NCBI RefSeq assembly: GCF_040126305.1
Contig: NZ_CP149510.1
Coordinates: 1,375,001-1,439,000 of the forward strand
Direction: 5' to 3'
Source: Pararhizobium sp. A13
GTDB lineage: Bacteria; Pseudomonadota; Alphaproteobacteria; Rhizobiales; Rhizobiaceae
DNA length: 64,000 bases
Position 1 is the first letter of the stretch. Each line of letters starts with the position of its first letter. The notes beneath the pieces were generated by a model that saw only the letters and a list, made by a program, of their open reading frames with translations, searched no databases and was not told where the DNA came from. Shown here piece after piece: positions 35,548-44,823 of this stretch. The position numbers were made by a program, and so were the translations under genes.

Positions 35548-36666
35548 ATGCGCATTACTCTCGAGCGGTCCAATCTCCTGAAGTCGCTGAACCACGTTCA
35601 CCGCGTGGTCGAGCGGCGCAACACCATTCCAATCCTCTCGAACGTGCTCTTGCGCTCCGATGGTGCCAGCCTCGAAATGAAGGCGACCGACCTCGATTTG
35701 GAAATCACCGAAGCGACGCCGGCACAGGTGGAGCAGGCTGGCGCGACGACGGTTCCGGCGCATCTACTCTATGACATTGTGCGCAAGCTGCCGGACGGCT
35801 CCGAGGTCCTGCTGGCGACCAATGCCGAAGGTACGGCGATGACGGTCGCCTCCGGCCGCTCGAAATTCTCGCTGCAGTGCCTGCCGCAGTCCGATTTCCC
35901 GGATCTCACCGCCGGAACGTTCACAAATAGCTTCCGCATCAAGGCCACCGATCTGAAGATGCTGATCGATCGCACCCAGTTCGCGATCTCGACGGAAGAA
36001 ACCCGCTACTATCTGAACGGCATCTATATCCACACGATCGAAAGCAAGGGCCAGCTCAAGCTGCGCGCTGTTGCGACCGACGGCCACCGTCTCGCCCGCG
36101 CCGACCTGGAAGCGCCGGCCGGTTCCGAAGGCATGCCGGGCATCATCATCCCGCGCAAGACCGTCAGCGAGCTGCAGAAGCTGGTCGACAATCCGGATGT
36201 GGTTGTCACGGTCGAGGTCTCGGATGCCAAGATCCGGCTCACCATCGGCTCGATTATCATGACCTCGAAGCTGATCGACGGCACCTTCCCCGACTATCAG
36301 CGCGTCATTCCTACCAATAACGACAAGGAACTGAAGATCGATTGCCAGTCCTTCGCCCAGGCCGTCGACCGCGTGTCCACGATCTCCTCGGAGCGCGGCC
36401 GTGCCGTCAAGCTGGCCCTTTCCGACGGGCAATTGACGCTGACCGTCAACAACCCGGATTCGGGAAGTGCGACAGAAGAACTGCCGGTCGGCTATGATAG
36501 CGATCCTCTGGAAATCGGCTTCAACGCCAAATATCTGCTCGATATCACCGCGCAGCTTTCCGGCACCGACGCCGTCTTCATGCTCGCCGATCCCGGCTCG
36601 CCGACGCTCGTCCGCGACATGGCAGGCGACGACGCGCTCTATGTTCTGATGCCGATGCGCGTCTAG
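35548..36666 (+). CDS. dnaN: DNA polymerase III subunit beta (sliding clamp)
   Basis: 372 residues, three clamp domains. Starts MRITLERSNLLKSLNHVHRV; central QFAISTEETRYYLNGIYIH; conserved LRAVATDGHRLARADL; C-terminal end ALYVLMPMRV, the standard dnaN terminus. Binds DNA as a dimer ring and tethers Pol III. Weak SD (GAAAGCGG). Not next to dnaA here, which is usual for rhizobia. Followed by 268 bp before pmtA. Confidence 0.97.
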   Translation: MRITLERSNLLKSLNHVHRVVERRNTIPILSNVLLRSDGASLEMKATDLDLEITEATPAQVEQAGATTVPAHLLYDIVRKLPDGSEVLLATNAEGTAMTVASGRSKFSLQCLPQSDFPDLTAGTFTNSFRIKATDLKMLIDRTQFAISTEETRYYLNGIYIHTIESKGQLKLRAVATDGHRLARADLEAPAGSEGMPGIIIPRKTVSELQKLVDNPDVVVTVEVSDAKIRLTIGSIIMTSKLIDGTFPDYQRVIPTNNDKELKIDCQSFAQAVDRVSTISSERGRAVKLALSDGQLTLTVNNPDSGSATEELPVGYDSDPLEIGFNAKYLLDITAQLSGTDAVFMLADPGSPTLVRDMAGDDALYVLMPMRV

Positions 36667-36934
36667 GCCTCACCATCTCAGGTCTGAAGCGACGACCGGA
36701 CCAGTCTCCGGCCGTTGTCATTTCTGATTGAAGGGCACTCGTTGGTAGCAAGACCATCGCAGCCTTTTTCCGCGCTGGCGGGCAAGTCAGCTGTTGGCAT
36801 GTTGATTTAGTGACGCGAAACGACTTGTTTTTGTCGCAGTCAGCGACACATAATCAAGTCGTAATTGAAGACGCTGCGCTGCAACGACATGATGTACTGT
36901 TCCGGGCGCGGGCGACGTAGTGGTGGAGATGCGT

Positions 36935-37531
36935 ATGAATTTTCGTCTGAAAGAGCGTCTTGGCAAGAAATTCGACGAGGAAATTCGTTTCTTCAAGGGA
37001 TGGCGGAGCAACATGAAGGCAGTCGGCTCGATTGTGCCGACATCTGGAATAACCGCCCGACGAATGGCAAGTGTCGTCAATCCGCATTCGGGCCTTCCCG
37101 TTCTCGAGCTTGGCCCCGGCACCGGCGTCATCACCAAGGCGATCTTGCAGAAGGGCGTGCAGCCGCAGAACCTGGTCTCGGTCGAGTTCTCCACCGATTT
37201 CTTTCAGCATCTCGTCAAGGCCTATCCCGGCGTCGATTTCATCAATGGCGACGCCTTCGATCTCGAAAAGACGCTGGGCGCGCGCAAGGACCAGACGTTC
37301 GACAGCGTCGTTTCCGCCGTGCCGCTTCTGAACTTTCCGATGCATATGCGTGTATCGCTGATCGAGGATCTGTTGTCGCGCATTCCCGTCGGTCGTCCGG
37401 TCGTCCAGATTTCCTACGGCCCGCTGTCGCCGGTCGTCGCCATGCCGGATCGCTATCAGATCTCCCACTATGACTTCGTCGTGCGCAACATTCCGCCCGC
37501 GCAATTGTGGGTCTACCGCAAAACCCATTGA
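36935..37531 (+). CDS. pmtA: Phospholipid N-methyltransferase PmtA
   Basis: 198 residues; start ATG 36935 (MNFRLKERLG) with GGAG 6 nt upstream; in-frame ATG/GTG codons at 36920-36931 overlap that site. SAM-dependent methylation of phosphatidylethanolamine to phosphatidylcholine, the Sinorhizobium/Agrobacterium type: FFKGWRSNMKAVGSIVPTSG and the SAM loop VLELGPGTGVITKAIL. Acts at the inner face of the membrane. First of a tight group with the histidine phosphatase (8-bp gap) and pyrF. Confidence 0.93.
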   Translation: MNFRLKERLGKKFDEEIRFFKGWRSNMKAVGSIVPTSGITARRMASVVNPHSGLPVLELGPGTGVITKAILQKGVQPQNLVSVEFSTDFFQHLVKAYPGVDFINGDAFDLEKTLGARKDQTFDSVVSAVPLLNFPMHMRVSLIEDLLSRIPVGRPVVQISYGPLSPVVAMPDRYQISHYDFVVRNIPPAQLWVYRKTH

Positions 37532-37539
37532 GGGCTCCG

Positions 37540-38130
37540 GTGTTCGGCATCTACGTCACACATCCGCAGGTCCGTATCGACCCGGATGTGCCGGTTCCGT
37601 GCTGGGGATTGTCCGAGCTTGGCACAGCCCGATCGGAGATGGCCGCGCGATGCGGTTGGGCAAGACAGCTCACGCGCATTCTGTCGAGCGACGAGACCAA
37701 GGCGCTTGAAACCGCGGTAATTCTCGCAAGGCCGGTCGGCATCGACATCGAGGTGCTGGAACATGCGGGCGAGAACGATCGGTCTGCCACTGGCTTTCTG
37801 GCACCCGATGAGTTCGAAAAGGCGGCAGACTGGTTTTTCGCCAATCCCGATCAGAGTTTTCACGGCTGGGAGCGTGCCGTCGACGCTCAAGCCCGTATTG
37901 TTTCCACGGTTTCGTCCGTGCTCGATAGGCACGATCCGTCGAGGCCGATCGCCTTCGTCGGCCACGGCGGTGTCGGCACGCTCTTGAAATGCCATCTCGC
38001 CGGCCTGCCCATCGCGCGCAGCCATGACCAGCCGGGCGGTGGCGGCAATCTCTTTGCGTTTGCCCTTGCGGACCGGTCCCTTGCATGCGATTGGAGGCCG
38101 TTTGAGCTCTGGCAAGGATGGCAACAATGA
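37540..38130 (+). CDS. Histidine phosphatase family protein lacking the RHG arginine
   Basis: 196 residues; GTG 37540 with GAGGG upstream. Phosphoglycerate-mutase-like features: [27 protein letters not shown] and the second His in [11 protein letters not shown]. At the N-terminus, where the family has RHG, this protein reads [10 protein letters not shown], so the His is kept but the phosphate-binding Arg is Thr. Catalysis may therefore be altered or absent. Sits between pmtA and pyrF; its stop overlaps the pyrF start (ATGA). Confidence 0.78.
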   Translation: MFGIYVTHPQVRIDPDVPVPCWGLSELGTARSEMAARCGWARQLTRILSSDETKALETAVILARPVGIDIEVLEHAGENDRSATGFLAPDEFEKAADWFFANPDQSFHGWERAVDAQARIVSTVSSVLDRHDPSRPIAFVGHGGVGTLLKCHLAGLPIARSHDQPGGGGNLFAFALADRSLACDWRPFELWQGWQQ

Positions 38131-38825
38131 CTGTGACCGCGCGCGACCGGCTGATCGTCGGCCTTGATATCCCCACCATCGGCGAAGCCGAGACGATCGT
38201 CAAAACGCTCGGTGACGATGTGCTGTTCTACAAGATCGGCTATCAGCTGGCCTTTGCCGGCGGGCTCGAATTCGCCCGCCATCTTGCCAGCGACGGCAAG
38301 AAGGTCTTTCTCGACATGAAACTGCTCGATATCGACAACACCGTTGCCAAGGGCGTCGAGAACATTGTCAAGATGGGCATGTCGATGCTGACGCTGCACG
38401 CCTATCCAAAGGCGATGAAGGCGGCCGTCGAGGCGGCGCGCGGCTCGGACCTCTGCCTGCTTGGCGTCACCGTGCTGACCTCGATGGATGCGCAGGACGT
38501 CATCGACGCCGGCTACCAGCTTGACTCGCAAGCCCTGGTGCTTCGCCGCGCCGAACAGGCACGGGCGGCCGGCATGGGTGGTATCGTCTGCTCGGCCGAG
38601 GAAGCCTCGGCGGTGCGCAAGATCGTCGGTCCCGACATGGCGATCGTCACCCCCGGCATCCGTCCGGCCGGCAGCGACAGGGGCGATCAGAAGCGGGTGA
38701 TGACCCCGGCCGATGCGCTTTCCGCCGGATCGAGCCACCTCGTCGTCGCCCGCCCCATCGTCAAGGCCGCCGATCCCAGGGCTGCAGCGCTTGCCATTCT
38801 CGATGAAATGACAGGCGCGCTCTGA
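38127..38825 (+). CDS. pyrF: Orotidine 5'-phosphate decarboxylase
   Basis: 232 residues; ATG 38127 chosen (AAGGA 8 nt upstream, ATGA overlap with the previous stop). Last step of UMP synthesis. The catalytic K-D-K-D array is in [20 protein letters not shown]-terminal [10 protein letters not shown] and C-terminal [10 protein letters not shown] with [12 protein letters not shown] fit the phosphate-binding site. Translationally coupled to the histidine phosphatase gene. Confidence 0.95.
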   Translation: MTVTARDRLIVGLDIPTIGEAETIVKTLGDDVLFYKIGYQLAFAGGLEFARHLASDGKKVFLDMKLLDIDNTVAKGVENIVKMGMSMLTLHAYPKAMKAAVEAARGSDLCLLGVTVLTSMDAQDVIDAGYQLDSQALVLRRAEQARAAGMGGIVCSAEEASAVRKIVGPDMAIVTPGIRPAGSDRGDQKRVMTPADALSAGSSHLVVARPIVKAADPRAAALAILDEMTGAL

Positions 38826-39908
38826 CTATTCGGCGTTGCCTGTGATCACATTGCTCGGATCGGAGTTGCGAATGAGGGATGCCCCGCCACGGATCAGGCG
38901 GTTGCCCGTCACCGTGTTGAACTGCGCGAAATCGAGGGAACTGAGACTGCTGCCAAAGGGATAGGCGGGATTTCGGAAACAGTAGCGCTGGGCGCCATTG
39001 CGTGAGTTGAGCCAGACGGCGGGCTTGGCCAGGAAAGCCATCCGATAGGTGAACGTGTTGCCGGAAATCGTGTTGTGCTGAGGCTTCTGGTGCCGGATCG
39101 TCCCGCCCTCGCCGCAGTTGCGATAAAGAAAAACGCCGCCGCCGGCCGGATTATCGAAGATGTTTGCGGTAATCACATTGTCAGCGGAGCCGTCGATGGC
39201 GATCTGTTCACGTCCGCTCTCGACAGCAAACCGGTTCCCGCTGATCGTGTTTCGCGCCGATTCGGCATCGAGATAGAGGGCTGGTCCATTGCTCTCGCCG
39301 GCCAATACGGATTTTTCCAACCGTGTCCCGGTCACCCCGGGACCGACATAGAGCGGAACCCTGCCATCCGCGACAATCGTCAAGCCGGACAGCGCGATAC
39401 GGGAGGGGGCCGCGGCCTGGGCATGGGCCGTATGATCGGCGTTCAGCGACGACAGGCGCACCTCTTTTGCCTGGCCGTTGGTGCCCAGTCCCTGCAGGCG
39501 CAACGCGCCGTTGATGGTGCAGTTGCGCACTGTGACGCCCGAGGGTGCGCTCCAGTCGGCCCCCTTGCCTTTCGTGGAGCGGATGAGCACCGTCGGCTTG
39601 CCGAAGTTGATTGTCCCGCGCGATCCGTCAAGCGTCGCGCCCCTGCAATCGAGTGTCACGCCAGACGCCGCTGCGCCGGAGAAGATGAGGCGCTTGGTGA
39701 TGATGTCTGTGGGCTTGAGCGTCAGGTCGCAACGGACCTCGACCTGTGCGTCCTGTTTCGTTGCCGGTGCCGCTACGGCGGCGTAGACGTCGGGTGCGCA
39801 TTGCATGGGCTTTGCGAGGGCGGGATGCGTGTTTCCCAGCCAGAGATACAAGCCGGACATGACTCCCAGCATGGCCACGGTTCTACCGAATGAAATCATG
39901 TCTGACAT
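38826..39908 (-). CDS. Exported right-handed parallel beta-helix protein
   Basis: 360 residues; ATG 39908 (MSDMISFGRTVAM...) gives a signal/anchor helix VAMLGVMSGLYLWLGNTHPA; ATG 39899 is also possible and neither has a good ribosome site. The body shows repeating strands (VTLDCRGATLDG; VRNCTINGALRLQG; NTISGNRFAVESG; NVITANIFDNPAGG; HNTISGNTFTY; NTVTGNRLIRGG), the NosD/pectate-lyase-like PbH1 pattern. Likely a periplasmic or secreted carbohydrate-active or structural protein; no catalytic residues can be assigned. Convergent with pyrF (0-bp gap). Confidence 0.8.
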   Translation of the reverse strand: MSDMISFGRTVAMLGVMSGLYLWLGNTHPALAKPMQCAPDVYAAVAAPATKQDAQVEVRCDLTLKPTDIITKRLIFSGAAASGVTLDCRGATLDGSRGTINFGKPTVLIRSTKGKGADWSAPSGVTVRNCTINGALRLQGLGTNGQAKEVRLSSLNADHTAHAQAAAPSRIALSGLTIVADGRVPLYVGPGVTGTRLEKSVLAGESNGPALYLDAESARNTISGNRFAVESGREQIAIDGSADNVITANIFDNPAGGGVFLYRNCGEGGTIRHQKPQHNTISGNTFTYRMAFLAKPAVWLNSRNGAQRYCFRNPAYPFGSSLSSLDFAQFNTVTGNRLIRGGASLIRNSDPSNVITGNAE

Positions 39909-40032
39909 CCCGGGGTCCGGCCTTCGAAGGTGCCGTTCTGCAAAGAGAGCGGCCCGCCTTGACCGGTCAAGTGAATTGGCGGAAGAAACTGAAGCAATAG
40001 TGACGGGTTGCGGTGAAAATGGGGAGACGGTC

Positions 40033-40320
40033 ATGGCAAAAGGGTACTGGATTGCACGCGTCGACGTCCGCGATGCCGAGCGCTACAAGGACTACGTCGC
40101 GGCCGCAAAACCGGCTTTTGAAAAATACGGCGCCAATTTTCTTGCTCGCGGCGGTGCTTTCCAGCGCCTGGAGGGGGATGTCCGATCCCGCAACGTGGTG
40201 ATCGAGTTCCCATCGCTGCAGGCGGCGATCGATTGCTACAATTCGCCCGAATACCAGATCGCGGCGGCAATCCGGCAGGAGGTGGCGAGTGCCGAAATGG
40301 TGGTCGTCGAAGGCGTCTGA
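40033..40320 (+). CDS. DUF1330 domain protein
   Basis: 95 residues; GGGGAGACGGTC before ATG. Ferredoxin-like alpha/beta dimeric barrel: KGYWIARVDVRDAERYKDYV start, FLARGGAFQRLEGD centre, VIEFPSLQAAIDCYNSPEYQ end, all typical of DUF1330. Biochemical role unknown. Divergent from the beta-helix gene and 121 bp before the NDUFA9-like gene. Confidence 0.88.
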   Translation: MAKGYWIARVDVRDAERYKDYVAAAKPAFEKYGANFLARGGAFQRLEGDVRSRNVVIEFPSLQAAIDCYNSPEYQIAAAIRQEVASAEMVVVEGV

Positions 40321-40441
40321 GCGGTGTCTCGTACCGCGGCGGAAAACGGCAGAAAAGCCTTGGCGATAAGCCTTCCCGTCGCCCGATGATTGGGCTATGT
40401 AGCACACACAGACCACGCTGAAGATCAGGAGTGCCGCCGTC

Positions 40442-41422
40442 ATGACCTTGTCCAATCTCCCCCCGCTCGTTACCGTTTTCGGCGGGTCCGGATTTGTCGG
40501 CCGTCATGTCGTGCGCGCGCTTGCAAAACGCGGTTTCCGCATCCGCGTTGCGGTCCGCCGTCCGGATCTGGCAGGCTTTCTGCAGCCACTCGGCAATGTC
40601 GGCCAGATTTCATTGGTTCAGGCCAACCTGCGTTACCGTCAATCGGTCGATGCGGCGGTTCACGGCGCCGATCATGTCGTCAATTGTGTCGGCATCCTGT
40701 TCGAAAGCGGCCGCAACACCTTCGATTCGGTTCAGGATTTTGGTGCCCGCGCCGTGGCCGAGGCCACGCGTGGTGTCGGTGCGACCTTGACCCATATTTC
40801 CGCCATCGGCGCCGATGCCAATAGCGAATCGCTTTATGCGAAGTCGAAAGGCCGGGCGGAAAAGGCGATCCTGGAGACCGTTCCCGAAGCGGTCATCCTG
40901 CGCCCGTCGATCATCTTCGGACCCGAGGACGGCTTCTTCAACAAATTTGCCGAAATGGCCCGCTTCTCGCCGGTCCTGCCGCTGGTCGGCGGCGGCAAGA
41001 CGGCATTCCAGCCGGTCTATGTCGCGGATGTCGCCGAAGCGGTTGCCAGGGCCATCGAGGGCAAGGTTGCCAAGGGCAAGACCTATGAACTCGGCGGGCC
41101 GGAAGTCCTGACTTTCAAGAACTGTCTCGAGATCATGCTGAAGATCATCGATCGCAAGCGCACGCTGCTGCCGATTCCGTTCGGCATTGCGTCGCTGATG
41201 GGTTCCGTTGCCTCGCTGGTGCCCTTCGTGGCACCGCCGATCACGCCCGACCAGGTCATTCTGCTGAAGCGCGACAACGTTGTTTCCGATAGTGCGCAGG
41301 CCGAAGGCCGCACGCTGCAGGCTTTCGGCATTGAGGCGACCTCGGTCGAAGCGATCCTGCCATCCTACATGGTGCGTTACCGTCCACAGGGGCAGTATAC
41401 CCGGTCCGGTGGTGCCGCCTGA
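40442..41422 (+). CDS. Complex I NDUFA9-subunit-family NAD(P)-binding protein
   Basis: 326 residues; atypical short-chain dehydrogenase. TVFGGSGFVGRHVVRALAKR is the Rossmann motif; SAIGADANSESLYAKSKGRA includes the Y-x3-K pair; ILRPSIIFGPEDGFFNKFA is characteristic of the NDUFA9 group. Alphaproteobacterial relatives are homologues of the mitochondrial complex I accessory subunit; a respiratory role here is inferred from family only. CAGGAG upstream of ATG. Ends 38 bp before an intrinsic terminator. Confidence 0.87.
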   Translation: MTLSNLPPLVTVFGGSGFVGRHVVRALAKRGFRIRVAVRRPDLAGFLQPLGNVGQISLVQANLRYRQSVDAAVHGADHVVNCVGILFESGRNTFDSVQDFGARAVAEATRGVGATLTHISAIGADANSESLYAKSKGRAEKAILETVPEAVILRPSIIFGPEDGFFNKFAEMARFSPVLPLVGGGKTAFQPVYVADVAEAVARAIEGKVAKGKTYELGGPEVLTFKNCLEIMLKIIDRKRTLLPIPFGIASLMGSVASLVPFVAPPITPDQVILLKRDNVVSDSAQAEGRTLQAFGIEATSVEAILPSYMVRYRPQGQYTRSGGAA

Positions 41423-41459
41423 CCGCGCCTTGACCTGTCAAAACCGGGTTGTAATCGAG

Positions 41460-41487
41460 CCGCCGGTTCCCCCGGCGGTTTCTTTTT
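41460..41487 (+). terminator. Rho-independent terminator after the NDUFA9-like gene
   Basis: CCGCCGG-TTCCC-CCGGCGG followed by TTTCTTTTTG: a 7-bp GC stem with a 5-base loop and a T-rich tail, on the coding strand of the upstream gene. Confidence 0.85.
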
Positions 41488-41668
41488 GCCTGCCTCAAAG
41501 CAAAGCGTTGCAGTTCTGCCGCACTAGAAAAAGCGATTGGTCTTTACCGTCGATTCAGCATCTGTCGATATTGATAACGACTGTTCCAGCGCATAGACAA
41601 CAGCCGCGCCGCGTCCTCCTGTTTCGGAAGAACGGCACCGTCATACCATCTTGAGAGGCACTTTTTTC

Positions 41669-41827
41669 ATGGGCAAGTCGATCGCAATTTTCTTTGCGTG
41701 CGCGGCACTTATCGTTCTGGCTGGATCCTTCGCTGCGCCGAAGACTGTCGCCAGCAACCACAGCTGTGCACCGGCCTATGGCGTCGACCCCTGCACCACA
41801 GCATCGATCGGCACGACCGCCGAATAA
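41669..41827 (+). CDS. Small secreted protein, 52 residues
   Basis: MGKSIAIFFACAALIVLAGS then FAAPKTVASNHSCAPAYGVD and PCTTASIGTTAE. A signal peptide (residues 1-23) precedes a ~29-residue mature peptide with two Cys, which could form a disulphide. GAGAGGC lies 8 nt upstream of ATG, and the gene has terminators on both sides (41460-41487 and 41879-41916), so it looks like an independent unit. No family recognised; a lipoprotein is unlikely because the Cys residues are not at a lipobox. Confidence 0.65.
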   Translation: MGKSIAIFFACAALIVLAGSFAAPKTVASNHSCAPAYGVDPCTTASIGTTAE

Positions 41828-41878
41828 GAATTTCCGCCTCATTTTGAGGCGGCCTAGTTTCATGGCGGGGGCCAGGGG

Positions 41879-41916
41879 CCGCATGCAGTCTCGCAAGGGA
41901 CTGCATGCGGTTTTTT
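41879..41916 (+). terminator. Strong rho-independent terminator after the small secreted gene
   Basis: CCGCATGCAGTC-TCGCAAGG-GACTGCATGCGG followed by TTTTTTA: a perfect 12-bp stem. A second hairpin, CCGCCTC-ATTTT-GAGGCGG (41834-41852), lies between it and the stop codon. Confidence 0.9.
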
Positions 41917-41923
41917 ATTGCGG

Positions 41924-42730
41924 TCAGCCGAACAGCCAGAGACCGATGAGGCCCGCTGCGCCGACAACGATGCGCCAGATGGCGAACGGTGCAAAGCCGC
42001 GGCTGGAGACGAAATTCAACAGCGAGCGCACGACGACCAGCGCCGCCACGAAGGCGGCGACGAAGCCGACGGCTATCAGCGACACATCATCGAAGTTCAG
42101 CGCGTTGCGATTCTTGTAGAGGTCGAGCGTGAAGGCGCCGAGCATGGTGGGCATGGCGAGGAAGAACGAGAACTCGGCGGCGGAGCGCTTGTCGGTTCCC
42201 ATCAGCAATGCGCCGGCAATGGTCGCGCCCGAGCGGGAGGTGCCGGGGATCATCGCCAGGCATTGGAAAAGCCCGATCTTCAGGGCGAGCGACGGCGGAT
42301 AGTCCATGACGTCGCGATATTTCGGCTTCAGCGGCAAACGGTCGATCGCATAAAGGACGATGCCGCCGAGGATCAGCACGATGCAGATCAGCATCGGCGT
42401 TTCGAACAGCACGCTCTTGATGAAATCATGTGCTATGGCGCCGATGACCGCAGCCGGCAGGAAGGCGAGAAGGATCGACAGGACGAATTGCCGCGCCTTG
42501 GCGCTGGAGGGCAGGGCGGCTGCGATCGACAGGAGGCGCTGGAAATAGACGAGCAGGATCGCGAGGATGGCGCCGAGCTGGATGAGCACGGCAAAGGTGT
42601 TTCCGGGGGATTTGAATCCGAGGAAATGCCCGGCAAGCAGCACATGCGCGGTCGAAGACACCGGAATGAATTCGGTCAGGCCCTCGATTAAACCGAGGAC
42701 AAGCGCACTGATGATCGATTGATCGGCCAT
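41924..42730 (-). CDS. uppP: Undecaprenyl-diphosphatase
   Basis: 268 residues, about eight helices. Recycles undecaprenyl pyrophosphate to the monophosphate carrier for peptidoglycan and other wall polymers. The two BacA/UppP motifs are present: [20 protein letters not shown] (first, with the catalytic Glu residues) and [19 protein letters not shown] (second, with Arg/Ser). AGGGA upstream of ATG. Convergent with the small secreted gene across the terminator. Confidence 0.94.
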   Translation of the reverse strand: MADQSIISALVLGLIEGLTEFIPVSSTAHVLLAGHFLGFKSPGNTFAVLIQLGAILAILLVYFQRLLSIAAALPSSAKARQFVLSILLAFLPAAVIGAIAHDFIKSVLFETPMLICIVLILGGIVLYAIDRLPLKPKYRDVMDYPPSLALKIGLFQCLAMIPGTSRSGATIAGALLMGTDKRSAAEFSFFLAMPTMLGAFTLDLYKNRNALNFDDVSLIAVGFVAAFVAALVVVRSLLNFVSSRGFAPFAIWRIVVGAAGLIGLWLFG

Positions 42731-42902
42731 GAATTAAGTATCCCTGAAGCATTGGGGGTTAAGGTCTGGGACCATCGAAGGGCACTGGCTGATTCGCTTG
42801 TGTTTGCGCCAGCAAGTTCCTATAGCTTTTTCAAACGCGCCGTGGCCAGACCAAACCGCCGCGACAAACCATCCCCCAATCGAACTGACGAAACCCGATC
42901 GA

Positions 42903-43595
42903 ATGCCAACTCTCTATCACCACCCCATGTCGACTGCTTCCCGGTTCGTGCGCCTGATCCTTTCGGAGTACGGTTATCAGACGGAACTGGCCGAAGAGCA
43001 GCCCTGGGAGAAGCGGCGGGACTTCCTGACCCTCAATCCCGCAGGAACCCTGCCGGTCTATGTCGATGACAGCATGCGGGCGCTCTGTGGCGCGACCGTG
43101 ATCTCCGAATATCTCGACGAGACCAACGGCGTTCTGAAGCGCGATCGCCGGCTTCTGGCGGAAGACCCGTTCCAGCGTGCGGAAATCCGTCGGCTGGCCG
43201 AATGGTTCCTGCAGAAGATGGAAGCCGATGTGACGCGACCCTTGGTGCGTGAGCGCATTTTCAAGCTGCAGATGACCCCGGACCAGGGTGGCGGCGCGCC
43301 GGATTCGAAGGTCCTTCGCACGTCGCGTTCGAATATTCGCCAGCATCTGAAATATCTGGGCTGGCTTGCCGGCTCGCGCACCTATCTGGCCGGCGACCGG
43401 CTGTCCTATGCGGATCTTGCCGCCGCCGCGGCAATCTCCGTGCTCGATTATCTCGGCGAGATCGATTGGGCGGAGGTTCCGGCGGTGAAGGATTGGTACC
43501 AGCGGCTGAAATCCCGGCCATCCTTCAGGCCGCTGCTTGCGGAGCGCGTGCGCGGCGTTACCCCCGTATCGCACTACGCTGATCTCGATTTTTAG
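42903..43595 (+). CDS. Glutathione S-transferase family protein
   Basis: 230 residues; ATG 42903 (MPTLYHHPMSTASRFVRLIL). Thioredoxin-like N-domain with the NPAGTLPVYVDD cis-Pro segment and ATVISEYLDE (the SNAIL-like E-S/T site); helical C-domain with TYLAGDRLSYADLAAAAAIS. The catalytic residue is probably the Ser/Thr of MSTASR. No clear ribosome site. Followed after 115 bp by queG. Rhizobial homologues often carry this neighbour order. Confidence 0.87.
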   Translation: MPTLYHHPMSTASRFVRLILSEYGYQTELAEEQPWEKRRDFLTLNPAGTLPVYVDDSMRALCGATVISEYLDETNGVLKRDRRLLAEDPFQRAEIRRLAEWFLQKMEADVTRPLVRERIFKLQMTPDQGGGAPDSKVLRTSRSNIRQHLKYLGWLAGSRTYLAGDRLSYADLAAAAAISVLDYLGEIDWAEVPAVKDWYQRLKSRPSFRPLLAERVRGVTPVSHYADLDF

Positions 43596-43710
43596 GGCAT
43601 GATGCCGGGAACTCATGAAACGGTTTTCGGTCAATATCATGCGCCAGCGACAAGAGAGCCTCGCGCCCGGGGATGCGCTCCAGACGGACAAACTCGACAG
43701 GAGGCGTGAG

Positions 43711-44823
43711 GTGCTCACCAGCTTCCTCAAGGACGAGGCGCGCGACAAGGGTTTCGATGTCTGCCGCGTAACGCGCCCGGACTCCATTCCCCAGGCGCCG
43801 GAGCGCCTCGCCGATTTTCTGGGCCAGGGTTATCACGGCACGATGGACTGGATGGCGGAGACGGCGGATCGCCGCGCCGATCCCCGCGTGCTGTGGGGCG
43901 ATGTGCGATCCGTCGTGCTCTTCGGCATGAATTACGGGCCCGGGGAGGACCCGCGCTCCAGTCTCGAACGATCCGATCGTGGGGCCATTTCGGTCTATGC
44001 GCAGAACCGCGACTATCACGACGTCATCAAGGGCAAGCTCAAGGAAGTCGCAACGCGTTTTGCCGCAAGGGCGGGCGAAGACGTCAAGGTCTTCGTCGAT
44101 ACGGCGCCCGTCATGGAAAAGCCGTTGGCTGAACAGGCGGGTCTCGGCTGGCAGGGCAAGCACACCAATCTCGTCAGCCGCGAATTTGGCTCCTGGCTGT
44201 TTCTCGGCAGCCTGTTCACCACGGCGGACCTGCTGATCGACGAACCCGAGCGGGATCATTGTGGCTCCTGCCGTGCCTGTCTCGACGCCTGCCCGACGGA
44301 CGCCTTTCCGGCCCCCTACAAAATCGATGCGCGCCGCTGCATTTCCTACCTGACGATCGAGCACAGGGGGCCGATCGATCCGGCCCTGCGCCCCCTGATC
44401 GGCAATCGCATCTATGGCTGCGACGACTGTCTGGCCGCCTGCCCGTGGAATAAGTTCGCCGCTAGCGCCTCCGAGATGAAACTGAAGGCGCGCGAGGATC
44501 TGAAGGCGCCACCCTTGTCGTTCCTGCTGACGCTCGATGATGCTTCATTCCGTGCATTCTTCTCCGGCTCCCCGGTCAAGCGCATCGGCCGCGACCGGTT
44601 CGTGCGCAACTGTCTGATCGCCGCCGGCAATTCCGGCGATGCCGGGCTGATTGATGTCTGCGCGACCTTGTCCAAGGATATGTCGCCGACGGTGCGCGGC
44701 ATGGCGGTCTGGGCGTTGTCACGATTGATGAGGGCTGGCGATTTCGCGAATTTTGCGGCAAGACGGCAAAGCGAGGCCGACACCGAGGTGCTCGCCGAAT
44801 GGAAACTGGCAGGAGTTGCCTGA
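43711..44823 (+). CDS. queG: Epoxyqueuosine reductase
   Basis: 370 residues. Start is GTG 43711 with AGGAGG 6 nt upstream; ATG 43615 would add 32 residues and has only a weak site. B12- and Fe-S-dependent reduction of epoxyqueuosine to queuosine in t[23 protein letters not shown] and WQGKHTN are typical, followed by two 4Fe-4S motifs, [13 protein letters not shown] and [10 protein letters not shown]. The stop codon overlaps the start of the next gene (TGATG). Confidence 0.93.
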   Translation: MLTSFLKDEARDKGFDVCRVTRPDSIPQAPERLADFLGQGYHGTMDWMAETADRRADPRVLWGDVRSVVLFGMNYGPGEDPRSSLERSDRGAISVYAQNRDYHDVIKGKLKEVATRFAARAGEDVKVFVDTAPVMEKPLAEQAGLGWQGKHTNLVSREFGSWLFLGSLFTTADLLIDEPERDHCGSCRACLDACPTDAFPAPYKIDARRCISYLTIEHRGPIDPALRPLIGNRIYGCDDCLAACPWNKFAASASEMKLKAREDLKAPPLSFLLTLDDASFRAFFSGSPVKRIGRDRFVRNCLIAAGNSGDAGLIDVCATLSKDMSPTVRGMAVWALSRLMRAGDFANFAARRQSEADTEVLAEWKLAGVA

